From an uncultured Pseudodesulfovibrio sp. (GTDB lineage: Bacteria; Desulfobacterota; Desulfovibrionia; Desulfovibrionales; Desulfovibrionaceae), in NCBI GenBank assembly GCA_947259235.1, contig CAMYLL010000003.1:1-23738 (forward strand): a DNA stretch of 23,738 nt, read 5' to 3'. This document shows positions 1-7,339 of the stretch, piece by piece; position 1 is the first letter of the stretch; every line of letters begins with the position of its first letter. Position numbers and translations under genes: made by a program. Under the pieces are notes generated by a model, which was not told where the DNA came from, did no database searches, and worked only from the letters and a program-made list of their open reading frames with translations.

Positions 1-629
1 CCGGTGGGACCGTCGCGGTGCAGGGGATGGATCGCATCGGTCAGGTGATACGCCTGCGGCAGGGCGGAGTAGACGTCCATGAGCATGGAACGGAAGACAT
101 CGTGGCTGTGGCCCAGTCGGTTATGGGCCATGGCCTTGCGAAAGCCGACCACGCAGCCGAACAGGTTCTTGACCGCGCCGGACATGGTCATCTGGCAATG
201 GACCTTGAGCTTGGGCAGGTTGAGGATGGCCTGGGCCTCCAGGGCGTCGCGCGAGATGCCGATGGTGCCTCCGCGCGAGAGGTTCAGGGGAACGGGGTTG
301 CCCAGCCCGGTAACCTTGAGGCCCAGCGGGGCCAGCTCGTCGGCCAGCCCGGAGGCCCGGGCCACGTGGGCGGCGGGGCCAAAGGCGGGGGAGTCGGCCA
401 CGGTGACCCTGACGCCGCAGTCGAGCAGGTAGGCGCAGGCGGCGCGTACCACCCTCGGGTGTGTGGTGGAGTGCCGGGCGTTCCTGGCGGCCACGAGGTT
501 CGGCTTGACCAGCACGTGCTCGCCCGGGGCCGGTTTCAGCCCCGCTTCCTCAAGCAGCAGGGCCGTGGCCGGACCGAGCAGGGTGGACTCGTACTCCAGA
601 ATGCGGGCGATGGCGACACGGGCGGTCAT
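1..629 (-). CDS. DUF362-family protein, N-terminal part (gene runs off the window)
   Basis: About 209 codons can be read on the minus strand from an ATG at 627-629 to the window edge, so the C-terminus is missing. The translation shows the features expected of DUF362 proteins: an early 'VLVKPNLV' segment (about residues 42-49), 'VTVADSPAFGP' (about residues 78-88), 'ILNLPKLKVHCQMTMSGAVKNLFG' features described here only by their core NLPKLK and GAVKNL, and 'DAIHPLHRDGPTG' at the edge, where the family usually has a VDGI.GMEGNGP-like stretch. DUF362 proteins are common in anaerobes and are often fused to ferredoxin domains; their biochemical role is unsettled. Whether this copy carries 4Fe-4S motifs cannot be seen. 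The gene diverges from the ABC ATPase over an 81-bp gap. The plus-strand open frame across this region is an antisense shadow. Confidence 0.85.
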   Translation of the reverse strand, partial: MTARVAIARILEYESTLLGPATALLLEEAGLKPAPGEHVLVKPNLVAARNARHSTTHPRVVRAACAYLLDCGVRVTVADSPAFGPAAHVARASGLADELAPLGLKVTGLGNPVPLNLSRGGTIGISRDALEAQAILNLPKLKVHCQMTMSGAVKNLFGCVVGFRKAMAHNRLGHSHDVFRSMLMDVYSALPQAYHLTDAIHPLHRDGPT

Positions 630-710
630 GACCTGATCATAGGCAGGAACCGGTCGGGTTTTCAAGATGAAAGGGTTGCCAAGCGTTGGGCGAAGGGGAA
701 GAATGGCGGC

Positions 711-2267
711 ATGCAGTGTCTGGTGAAACTCAAGAATGCGGCGGTGAGCCGGGGCGGCGTGCGGCTGGTCGGTCCTGTTTCCTGGCGGCTCCTGCGCGGG
801 CGGCATGCCGCCGTCATCGGCGAGAACGGCGCGGGCAAGACCACCCTGCTGCGGCTCCTGCGCGGCGAGGTGCTCCCGGACCCCGGCGGCTCCCGCGAGT
901 ATGATTTCGACGGCGTTCCCCAGGCCTCGCCTCTGGGCCTGCGCGAGCGCATCGGGCTGGTCTCGGCCGACATGCAGGATTTCTATTTTCTCCATGCCCG
1001 GCGGACTCTCGGGCGGTCCGTGATCCTGTCAGGATTCTTTGACACCCCGCTCCTGTACGACGACCCCACGCCCGGACAGGCGGCCAGGGCGGACGAGATC
1101 GTCGCGTCGCTCGGCCTCGGCGTCCTGGCCGGGCGCGAGGTCGGCTCTCTCTCCACCGGCCAGCTTCGGATGCTGCTCATCGCCCGCGCCCTGGCTCCGG
1201 GGCCGGACGTGCTCCTCCTTGACGAATGTCTCGAAGGACTCGACTCCGGGGCGCGCGTTGAAGTCCTCGGCCTGCTCGATGCGGCGGCGGGGCGGTCCAC
1301 CCTGGTCTGCGTGGCGCACCGTGCGGAGGACGTGCCTTCCTGTGTGGGGCACTTCACCCGCCTTGAATGCGGGCGTGTTGCGGCGAGCGGCGAGCGCGGG
1401 ACTGTCTGGCCCCGGGACGTATCACAGGCGGCGGGTGCACCCGGATCGTCCATCATAATAGCCGCGTCTCACGCGGCGGGCGGCGGGCCTGCGTCCGGTT
1501 CGGAACTCGACTATCTCCTGCGCATGGGCAGCGTCTCGGTGGTCTGCGACGGGGCGCGCCTCTTGCACGACGTGAGTTGGGAGGTGCTGCCCGGCCAGTG
1601 CTGGGCCGTGGTGGGCGCCAATGGGGCGGGCAAGTCCACCCTGTTGCGCCTGATCCTCTCGGAGGTGGCCCCCTATGCGGATGACGGCGGGACCGGAACC
1701 ATACAACGCCTCGGCGGCGCGACCATGGACGAGGCCCGCCCGCGTCTGGGTGTGGTTTCTCCTGCGCTCCAGGCGGCCTACGCCCGCGAATTGGGCTGGG
1801 AGGTGACCGCCCTGGAGACCGTGCTCTCGGGCTTCCGGGGCAGCGTGGGCATGCTCGACGAACCCACCGATGCGGAGCTGCTCGGGGCGCGGGACTGGCT
1901 CGACCGGGTGGGGCTTTCGGATCTGGCCGAGCGTCCCCTGCGGCGGCTGTCCTATGGTCAGCAGCGGCGGGTATTCCTGGCAAGGGCCATGGCTCCGGCT
2001 CCCGTGCTGCTCCTGCTCGACGAGCCGTTTTCCGGGCTGGACGCGCCCTCGCGCGCACGGATGCGCCGGGCGTTGCAGGAGTCGGCCGAGGCAGGGCTTT
2101 CCTTTGTCATGGCGACCCATCACGCCGAAGACATGATCGCGGCGGTGAACAGGGTGCTGGTGCTTGAGGCCGGGCGCGTGGTCTTCATGGGCAGCCGTGA
2201 CGAGTACGAGGCCGGCCAGCAGGGCGGGGGTGACTCGGCCGTTGCCAAAGAGGGCGTCCCGAGGTAA
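711..2267 (+). CDS. Tandem ABC ATPase, ModF/PhrA-like
   Basis: 518 residues with two ABC ATPase domains and no membrane segment. Domain 1 has Walker A GENGAGKTT (37-45), signature LSTGQ (147-151) and Walker B LLLDE (168-172). Domain 2 has Walker A GANGAGKST (302-310), signature LSYGQ (413-417), Walker B LLLLDEP (433-439) and a switch histidine in the MATHH stretch (about 470). The STG-type first signature and the paired soluble layout resemble ModF, the molybdate-linked ATPase of E. coli, which is about 490 residues. I infer the same subgroup but not the substrate, because no modABC genes are present. I chose the ATG at 711 because a purine-rich AAGGGGAAG lies about 9 bases upstream. The frame is open further upstream to base 18, but that stretch is antisense to the DUF362 gene. 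A GTG-start cold-shock gene follows 51 bases downstream. Confidence 0.85.
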   Translation: MQCLVKLKNAAVSRGGVRLVGPVSWRLLRGRHAAVIGENGAGKTTLLRLLRGEVLPDPGGSREYDFDGVPQASPLGLRERIGLVSADMQDFYFLHARRTLGRSVILSGFFDTPLLYDDPTPGQAARADEIVASLGLGVLAGREVGSLSTGQLRMLLIARALAPGPDVLLLDECLEGLDSGARVEVLGLLDAAAGRSTLVCVAHRAEDVPSCVGHFTRLECGRVAASGERGTVWPRDVSQAAGAPGSSIIIAASHAAGGGPASGSELDYLLRMGSVSVVCDGARLLHDVSWEVLPGQCWAVVGANGAGKSTLLRLILSEVAPYADDGGTGTIQRLGGATMDEARPRLGVVSPALQAAYARELGWEVTALETVLSGFRGSVGMLDEPTDAELLGARDWLDRVGLSDLAERPLRRLSYGQQRRVFLARAMAPAPVLLLLDEPFSGLDAPSRARMRRALQESAEAGLSFVMATHHAEDMIAAVNRVLVLEAGRVVFMGSRDEYEAGQQGGGDSAVAKEGVPR

Positions 2268-2318
2268 TGTGGGGCAGTGTTTTGACCAGCCACAGAGCGA
2301 CTGAATCCGGAGGTTTTC

Positions 2319-2549
2319 GTGCGGCACGAAGGTGAAGTGACCTGGTTCAACGATAAGAAGGGATTCGGATTCATCACCGGCGACAACGGGGTGGACGTCT
2401 TCGTTCATTATACCGAGATCGTCCGTGACGGATTCCAGAGTCTGGATGCCGGAGAGCGCGTGAGCTACGGGGTGACCGACGAAGAGATCGGCCCCAAGGC
2501 CGTGGACGTTCATCCCATTGCGGAGAAAGCGGGCGAGAGCCTGCTCTAG
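2319..2549 (+). CDS. Cold-shock-domain protein (CspA family)
   Basis: 76 residues forming one cold-shock (OB-fold) domain. RNP1 is KGFGFI (14-19) and RNP2 is VFVHY (27-31); both bind single-stranded nucleic acid. The length is close to the usual 65-75 residues, with a short C-terminal extension. The start is a GTG at 2319 preceded by CCGGAGG with 5-6 bases of spacing, which is a strong ribosome binding site, and the first residues already belong to the domain, so a later start is unlikely. Family members act as RNA chaperones or transcription antiterminators. The gene lies 51 bases after the ABC ATPase, so cotranscription is possible. A TTGACC at 2282-2287 could be a -35 box, but no convincing -10 follows. 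Confidence 0.93.
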   Translation: MRHEGEVTWFNDKKGFGFITGDNGVDVFVHYTEIVRDGFQSLDAGERVSYGVTDEEIGPKAVDVHPIAEKAGESLL

Positions 2550-2556
2550 CCTTCGG

Positions 2557-2604
2557 GGCCGGGACGGCCTCCGTCCGGCCATTCATCGTCCGCTCCGGGC
2601 GGAC
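2557..2604. terminator. Two GC-rich hairpins between convergent genes
   Basis: Just after the cold-shock stop codon, GGACGG (2562-2567) pairs with CCGTCC (2571-2576), extended outward by GGCC arms (2557-2560 and 2577-2580) with one bulged G. A second hairpin pairs GTCCGC (2588-2593) with GCGGAC (2599-2604). Neither is followed by a T run on either strand. The position between converging genes suggests a transcription stop, but this is a weak call. Confidence 0.35.
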
Positions 2605-2630
2605 CACTCCCGATCACCGGGCGCGGGCGG

Positions 2631-2954
2631 CTACAGGCCGTGATCGCGCATGTGCGCGTCCAGGACGTTATCCACGGGGATGCGCTTTTCCTCGATTTTG
2701 CCGGGGGTGATGGTGTAGCGGGTGACCACCCAGTCGAGGTGGTCGATGTATTCGAGGTGGCCGTAGCCGCCCTCGGGGAGCAGGTCCTTCATCGTTTCCA
2801 GAAAATCGTCCACCATCAGATAGACGCCCTCATGGTCCAGCCGCAGGACGTCCCCGTCGTATTCCACCTGATCAAAGGGCAGGGAATCCTTTATCCTCTC
2901 GAATACTTCCGGCGTGATGCGGTGAAAGTCCGCGTATACCCTGACGTCGTCCAT
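2631..2954 (-). CDS. Conserved-looking acidic protein of unknown function
   Basis: 107 residues; I do not recognise the family. The protein is acidic, has no signal peptide or membrane segment, and is rich in Asp, Glu, Tyr and His (for example DFHRITPEVF and YIDHLDWVV). The start is the ATG at 2952-2954, with GGGAG about 8 bases upstream on the minus strand. A longer reading back to 3044 would overlap the end of GT-A and adds a low-quality N-terminus, so I reject it. The gene begins 64 bases after the stop of GT-A on the same strand and could be cotranscribed with it. No function is proposed. Confidence 0.7.
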   Translation of the reverse strand: MDDVRVYADFHRITPEVFERIKDSLPFDQVEYDGDVLRLDHEGVYLMVDDFLETMKDLLPEGGYGHLEYIDHLDWVVTRYTITPGKIEEKRIPVDNVLDAHMRDHGL

Positions 2955-3018
2955 ATCGTGTTCTCCCGGATGGTCTTTGCGTATGCTGGCGCACAAGCGT
3001 TTGGCCAGAGCCAGACAA

Positions 3019-4755
3019 CTAAACGTCCGGGGTGAGCCGGTCAATCAGAAAGGCGTGCCTCGCCTGCAGGTCGTCCCACAGCAGTCGTGAGTTTTCGCGG
3101 CCCAGGGCGGCCAGCTCGTCGTCCGAGTATTTCGTGTCCAGCTTGAGCTTGTTGCCCATGACGTGGCCGATCTGCCGGGTGGTCTGCGACCGGGCCAGAC
3201 TTGAGTGCTGTACGTGTTTGACGGCCAGGGTCCCGGCGTAGAGCGCGGGCATCCCGGCCAGGGCCGAGCGCAGGTCGCGGTCCAGGTCGTCGAACTGCGA
3301 GGGGGTGTAGCGCAGGTCGAACCCGCCCGCCCTGGCCACGGCGGCCATGGACACGAGGTGGCAGCATCCCGAGACCGAGAGGCAGGGGCGGACATAGGTG
3401 AACAGCCCGGTATCCACCGATCCGGCGCAGTTGTCGAACATGAGCACCCTGTTGGGCAGGGAGCCCGCTTCCGTAACTCGCGGCGGCGAGGGAAAGATGT
3501 TGTAGTCCGCCGACTGGAGCCCGTGGGGCGGGGTGGCGGCGGTGATCCGGCAGCCCACTGCCCCGACGTTCTCCCGGCCGCGCGCCGCGCCGAGCAGGCG
3601 GAGCAGCCAGTCCGGAGGCAGGACCACGTCGTCGTCCAGGAAGGCGGCCCAGGCGGCCTGTCGCACGGCGGGCAGGGCCAGGAGCCAGTTGCGGGCCGCT
3701 GGTGCGCCCACGTTGACGGGCAGGGTTTCCACATGCAGCGGCGCGCGTCCGTTGGCCGGGCCGAAGAGGCTCCGTGCGCGTTCCAGCACCTCGGGCGTGC
3801 GGTCCGTTGAGCCGTTGTCCAGGACGTATACCTGTGCCTGGCCGATGTCGCTGGCCGCAAGGCTCTCCAGGGTGGCGGCCAGCAGGTCCGCCTTGTTCCA
3901 GGAGTAGAGGAGCACGGCGGTGTCCGCAGTATCGGACTCACGGGCCAGCGGGGTGGGGGTGTAGAGTTCATGCAGCTTGAGAGTCAGGTTCACATGCCAT
4001 GGGATCGCCCGCCACAGTCCGGTCAGGACTGCTCGGCCCGCGTCCGTCTCGCCTGCACGCAGGAGCAGCTCGCCTCCGGCATAGGCGCGCCACAGGCCCC
4101 ATGTCAGCGGGTCGAGGTCCGTCACCACGGCCAGCGCTTCCTTGGGCGGGCGGGTATGGAAGGCCAGCTCGGCGTGCAGGCGGGCCTTGAGGGGCAGGGT
4201 CTGCCCGGTCCAGGAGACCAGCTCGAGGGCGGCCTCGGCCAGCTCGGGCCGGTTGATGAAGAGCAGGTCCTGCCAGCACAGCCGCAGCCAGCTCATGCCC
4301 TTGACCGGATCGCGCATGGTGGCGCTGAGGAATTGCAGGATGAGCTCGGTGTCGATTTCCCGGGTCAGGGTGTGCCAGATGGCCGTGCCCTCGCGGTCGC
4401 TGTCGTCCAGGCCTGTCGTTCGGGCCATGTGGTCCATAAGGGCGGCCAATGCGGGCGGCGCGTCCAGTCCGGCCTCAACCAGAGGGGACATCCATCCGCA
4501 CAGGGCGGGCGAAAGCGGGTAGGCCTGCATGCCCCACAGCCCCATGCCGAGGGACGCGCTGCGACACCCGGGATCGTCGCGCCCCAGGGCGGCGGTTCCC
4601 TTGAGTATTCCGGCCAGGACGTCCGGCGTCCCCATGCCCAGGTGCCAGCCGGAGAACCGCTGCCCGAACGCGGGCTGGACGCCGGGCAGCGGCCCGGGGC
4701 AGGGGGGGAGCGTGGCGGGAGCGGCCAGGGCCGAGATGTATGCTGCTGTGTCCAT
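3019..4755 (-). CDS. GT-A: family 2 glycosyltransferase with helical N-terminal domain
   Basis: 578 residues. Residues 1 to about 275 are Ala/Leu-rich and probably helical, with a TPR-like feel but no clear repeat. Residues about 280-540 form a GT-A-fold family 2 catalytic domain: YSWNKADLLAATLESL (294-309), nucleotide-binding VLDNGSTD (321-328), LPVNVGAPAARNWL (345-358) and the metal-binding DDD at 374-376. A CCHL motif follows at 474-477, then TPSQFDDLDRDL (484-495), a likely acceptor-side or catalytic acid region. There is no membrane segment, so the enzyme is probably cytoplasmic. The gene is paralogous to GT-B and GT-C in this window and diverges from GT-B over 139 bases. The ATG at 4755 has no clear Shine-Dalgarno. 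Sugar and acceptor are unknown. Flagellin or surface glycan modification is an inference from the MAF gene farther along. Confidence 0.85.
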   Translation of the reverse strand: MDTAAYISALAAPATLPPCPGPLPGVQPAFGQRFSGWHLGMGTPDVLAGILKGTAALGRDDPGCRSASLGMGLWGMQAYPLSPALCGWMSPLVEAGLDAPPALAALMDHMARTTGLDDSDREGTAIWHTLTREIDTELILQFLSATMRDPVKGMSWLRLCWQDLLFINRPELAEAALELVSWTGQTLPLKARLHAELAFHTRPPKEALAVVTDLDPLTWGLWRAYAGGELLLRAGETDAGRAVLTGLWRAIPWHVNLTLKLHELYTPTPLARESDTADTAVLLYSWNKADLLAATLESLAASDIGQAQVYVLDNGSTDRTPEVLERARSLFGPANGRAPLHVETLPVNVGAPAARNWLLALPAVRQAAWAAFLDDDVVLPPDWLLRLLGAARGRENVGAVGCRITAATPPHGLQSADYNIFPSPPRVTEAGSLPNRVLMFDNCAGSVDTGLFTYVRPCLSVSGCCHLVSMAAVARAGGFDLRYTPSQFDDLDRDLRSALAGMPALYAGTLAVKHVQHSSLARSQTTRQIGHVMGNKLKLDTKYSDDELAALGRENSRLLWDDLQARHAFLIDRLTPDV

Positions 4756-4894
4756 GGTGCGCTACATCTAGCAGAAATAGTTTTTCTTCGTAAAGGGTGA
4801 TGCGCGCCTGTCGCCCGCGTATACGCCCTGGTCCGGGCCGGTCCTGCCTCAGCGTCGAGTTGACTTTTCACGGACCGGCGCATAGGTGGTGAGC
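4756..4894. promoter_or_regulatory. Divergent GT-A / GT-B promoter region
   Basis: 139-bp gap between two oppositely transcribed glycosyltransferase genes. On the minus strand TTTACG (4794-4789), an 18-base spacer and TAGATG (4770-4765) form a weak sigma-70-like pair, with the hexamer ending only 9 bases before the GT-A ATG. On the plus strand TTGACT (4860-4865) is a good -35, but the hexamer at proper spacing (TAGGTG, 4883-4888) is poor. AGGTGG at 4885-4890 is the likely ribosome binding site for GT-B. Promoter calls here are tentative. Confidence 0.35.
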
Positions 4895-6535
4895 ATGCCG
4901 ATTTCCATTGACCAGGCCGGGTTGGCCGCAAAACTCCCGGGCGACCTGTTGCGTTCACTCCTGCTGGGCTGCACCGGCCGGGTTCACCTGCACGCAACGG
5001 CGGCCCTGGCTCTGACTCATTCGCGCGCGCCGGGCGACCCCTGCGCGCGCATCGCGGCGGACCTGCTCCTGGCCGCCTGGGGCGAGAACCCCTTTGACGC
5101 ACAGTGCGCGGCCGCTGTGGTCGAGGCCGCTCCGAAAACAGGGGAGCCGGACAAAGCCCTGATCCCCATCCTGCGTTCAGCCATGGTTCACTGGCAGCCC
5201 GAGGCAACGCCCGAGGCGCGGCTGGCCATGGCCGGACCTCCGGCCGATCAGTTCGCCTACATCATGGCCCGGCTGCGCCACCTGCCGCGCAACTTGTTCT
5301 GGTGGCATCATCTGTATGAATACTGCCGCATCTGCGGCGACTGGAGCATTCTCCTGGCCGCCCTGGACGGTCCGGCCGCAGTGGGGACCGTGCCGCCCGA
5401 GGGGCTCGGCCCGCTCTTTGCCTTTGCCCGGGCCAACGCCTTGTTCCTCATGGGCGACGTGTTGCCCGCCGCCGGAATGTATCGCCACGTCGAGCTGTCG
5501 TTGCCCCTGCCCCTGGTCCGGGAGCGGCTGGCCACGGCCTGGCTCCGCTCGGGCAAGCTGGACAAGGGCACCGACCTGCTGCGCCGGTGCGCCCTTGAAC
5601 GGCCGTGGCACGCGGGGCTGTTGTTGCGTCTTTACGAACTTTTCGCGGACGGAGCCCGGGAGACGGCCGTTCCATCCGGGCGGACCATGATCCTTGGGTA
5701 CAGCTACAACAAGGCGGACGATCTGGCCGCCACCCTCGATTCCCTGGTCCGTTCCGAGCTAGGCGACGCCCGGGTGCGCATCCTCGACAACGGCAGTTCG
5801 GACGACACCGCCGAGGTGGTTCGCCGGTTCGTGGACCGTTTCGGCTCGGACCGGGCGGCCCTGGTCTCCCTGCCCGTCAACGTGGGCGCGCCTGCGGCCC
5901 GCAACTGGCTCATGAGCCTGCCCGAGGTGCGGCAAAACGACTATCTGGCCTACATCGACGACGACATCTCACTGCCGGGCGACTGGCTGCTCCGGCTGGG
6001 CGGCGCCGTGGCCCGCTACCCCGAGGCAGGGGTCTGGGGGTGCAAGGTCGTGAATTTCGACGGCCCGGCCCGGGTGCAGTGCGGCGAGCACAATCTGACG
6101 CCGGACCCAGCGGGGCGCGACGCCGCGCTCATGGCCACCCTCATGCTTCAGGAGGCGGACTATGGCCAGGCGGATTACATCCGTCCCTGCGCCTCGGTGA
6201 CCGGGTGCGTGCATCTCTTCCGCACGGAGCGGCTGCTGGCCGCCGGTCCCTTTGATCTGCGCTTTTCCCCCACCCAGTACGACGACCTGGAGCGGGACCT
6301 GCGCATGGTGCTGGGCGGCGGCTATGCCGTGTATCAGGGATTCCTGGCCATTCCGCACCGGCGCACCTCCGGCGCGGCCAGCGACGCGGGCGGGCCGCAG
6401 TCCGCCGGGGCCGAGGCCAACATGCACAAGCTCATGGCCAAGTACACGCCCGGGGAGTTCGAGCGCATGGCCGGGCTCATGGACCGCGTCCTGCTCGACG
6501 ATGTGCTTCGCAAGGGCCGCGAGCTCGGCCTTTGA
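4895..6535 (+). CDS. GT-B: family 2 glycosyltransferase with helical N-terminal domain
   Basis: 546 residues from the ATG at 4895, which has AGGTGG 4-5 bases upstream. In-frame GTG codons at 4886 and 4889 are possible but have no ribosome binding site. Residues 1 to about 260 are helical and include a TPR-like helix pair around 180-240. The catalytic domain has YSYNKADDLAATLDSL (269-284), ILDNGSSDDT (296-305), LPVNVGAPAARNWL (326-339), DDD at 355-357, a GCVHL motif (437-441, where the other two have CCHL) and SPTQYDDLERDL (458-469). The C-terminal NMHKLMAKYTPGEF (509-522) matches an equivalent stretch in GT-A and GT-C, which suggests a family-specific tail. No secretion signal or membrane segment. 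Donor and acceptor sugars cannot be read from sequence. Confidence 0.85.
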   Translation: MPISIDQAGLAAKLPGDLLRSLLLGCTGRVHLHATAALALTHSRAPGDPCARIAADLLLAAWGENPFDAQCAAAVVEAAPKTGEPDKALIPILRSAMVHWQPEATPEARLAMAGPPADQFAYIMARLRHLPRNLFWWHHLYEYCRICGDWSILLAALDGPAAVGTVPPEGLGPLFAFARANALFLMGDVLPAAGMYRHVELSLPLPLVRERLATAWLRSGKLDKGTDLLRRCALERPWHAGLLLRLYELFADGARETAVPSGRTMILGYSYNKADDLAATLDSLVRSELGDARVRILDNGSSDDTAEVVRRFVDRFGSDRAALVSLPVNVGAPAARNWLMSLPEVRQNDYLAYIDDDISLPGDWLLRLGGAVARYPEAGVWGCKVVNFDGPARVQCGEHNLTPDPAGRDAALMATLMLQEADYGQADYIRPCASVTGCVHLFRTERLLAAGPFDLRFSPTQYDDLERDLRMVLGGGYAVYQGFLAIPHRRTSGAASDAGGPQSAGAEANMHKLMAKYTPGEFERMAGLMDRVLLDDVLRKGRELGL

Positions 6536-6626
6536 CCAAAACGTGCAGCGAGTAGCGGACGAGGCGGTTTGAAGGCGATTTCAGGAGAAAATGATAGCTT
6601 TTTGGTAAAATTTGTAGCAGAGGCCA

Positions 6627-6655
6627 TTGCTCCGTGCGCGGACCGTGTGCATAAT
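6627..6655 (+). promoter_or_regulatory. Sigma-70-type promoter for the SLOG-like gene
   Basis: TTGCTC (6627-6632), a 17-base spacer and CATAAT (6650-6655, five of six consensus positions) lie in the 198-bp gap after GT-B. Transcription would begin near 6662, about 70 bases before the ATG at 6734. Spacing and the -10 box are good and the -35 box is weak. This supports separate transcription of the downstream gene. Confidence 0.55.
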
Positions 6656-6733
6656 GAACCCACACAGCACCAGGGCCGTGGAATGGCGGCCTCGCACCCG
6701 GACACATTTCGACATCATACCCAAGGAGAATCC

Positions 6734-7285
6734 ATGTCCAAATTCGAATCCTACACCTTGTTCAGCGGCGGCGCCCAGGGCGCGGAGTCCGAATTCGGCC
6801 GCCTGGCCGAGCAGTACGGCCTGGCCGAGGTCAACTATACCTTCGAGGGTCACAAGATAGAGCGCACCCGCGGCATCCGCGTGCTGACCAACGAGGAGCT
6901 GATCAAGAAGGACGTCAGCCTGACCTACGTCTCCAAGCTGCTCAACCGCAAATTCACCAACGCGGACAAGATGCGCAAGGTGCTGCAGACCATCATGTAT
7001 CAGGTGGAGTCTTCCCATCAGGTGTTCGTTATCGGAACCATCCAGGAGGACGGCACGGTCAAGGGCGGAACCGGCTGGGGCGCGGAGTTCGCCAAGATCT
7101 GCAACAAGGACCTCTACGTCTTTGGTCAGGTCAAGAACGCATGGTTCAAATGGGATTCCGGCGAGTGGGCTTCCGTCACCGAACCGGTGATCAGCGATAT
7201 GCACTTCACCGGCACGGGGACCCGTTTTCTTGAGGACAACGGCAAGCAGGCGATCATCGACCTCTTTGCCCGCTCCTTCAAGTAG
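6734..7285 (+). CDS. Probable SLOG/Rossmann-type nucleotide-binding protein
   Basis: 183 residues. The start ATG has AAGGAG 5 bases upstream, a very good site. The protein has the pattern of a single-domain Rossmannoid nucleotide-binding fold of the LOG/DprA-like (SLOG) type: an N-terminal LFSGGAQGAESEFG (9-22), GGTGWGAEFA (111-120) followed by LYVFGQ (127-132), and FTGTGTR (148-154) near the end. The two glycine-rich elements would build the ligand site. I recall similar stand-alone proteins in phages and diverse bacteria, so the family call is moderately sure and the ligand is unknown. It is not a LOG cytokinin-type lysine decarboxylase homolog by motif, since PGGxGTxxE is absent. It lies between two glycosyltransferases but has its own promoter and terminator, so it is probably monocistronic. 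Confidence 0.7.
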   Translation: MSKFESYTLFSGGAQGAESEFGRLAEQYGLAEVNYTFEGHKIERTRGIRVLTNEELIKKDVSLTYVSKLLNRKFTNADKMRKVLQTIMYQVESSHQVFVIGTIQEDGTVKGGTGWGAEFAKICNKDLYVFGQVKNAWFKWDSGEWASVTEPVISDMHFTGTGTRFLEDNGKQAIIDLFARSFK

Positions 7286-7308
7286 TCGGCGGCAGTTTCG
7301 GTTTTTCA

Positions 7309-7339
7309 GGCGGTCCGGGGTATCCGGGCCGCCTTTTTT
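7309..7339 (+). terminator. Strong Rho-independent terminator after the SLOG-like gene
   Basis: GGCGGTCCGG (7309-7318) pairs with CCGGGCCGCC (7324-7333) over 10 bp with one G-U pair and a 5-base loop, followed by TTTTTT (7334-7339). The last T of the run is also the first base of the reverse-complement stop codon (TCA, 7339-7341) of convergent GT-C. Confidence 0.92.

Noticed and set aside
18..710. N-terminal extension of the ABC ATPase over the first 690 bases
   Set aside because: This stretch is antisense to a well conserved DUF362 reading, and a ribosome binding site supports the ATG at 711.
1422..2582. 386-codon open frame on the minus strand
   Set aside because: It is antisense to the ABC ATPase and cold-shock gene, whose motifs are unmistakable; it is a by-product of high GC.
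6595..6616. Sigma-54 promoter upstream of the SLOG-like gene
   Set aside because: GG and GC are separated by 11 bases, not 10, and the flanks do not match.
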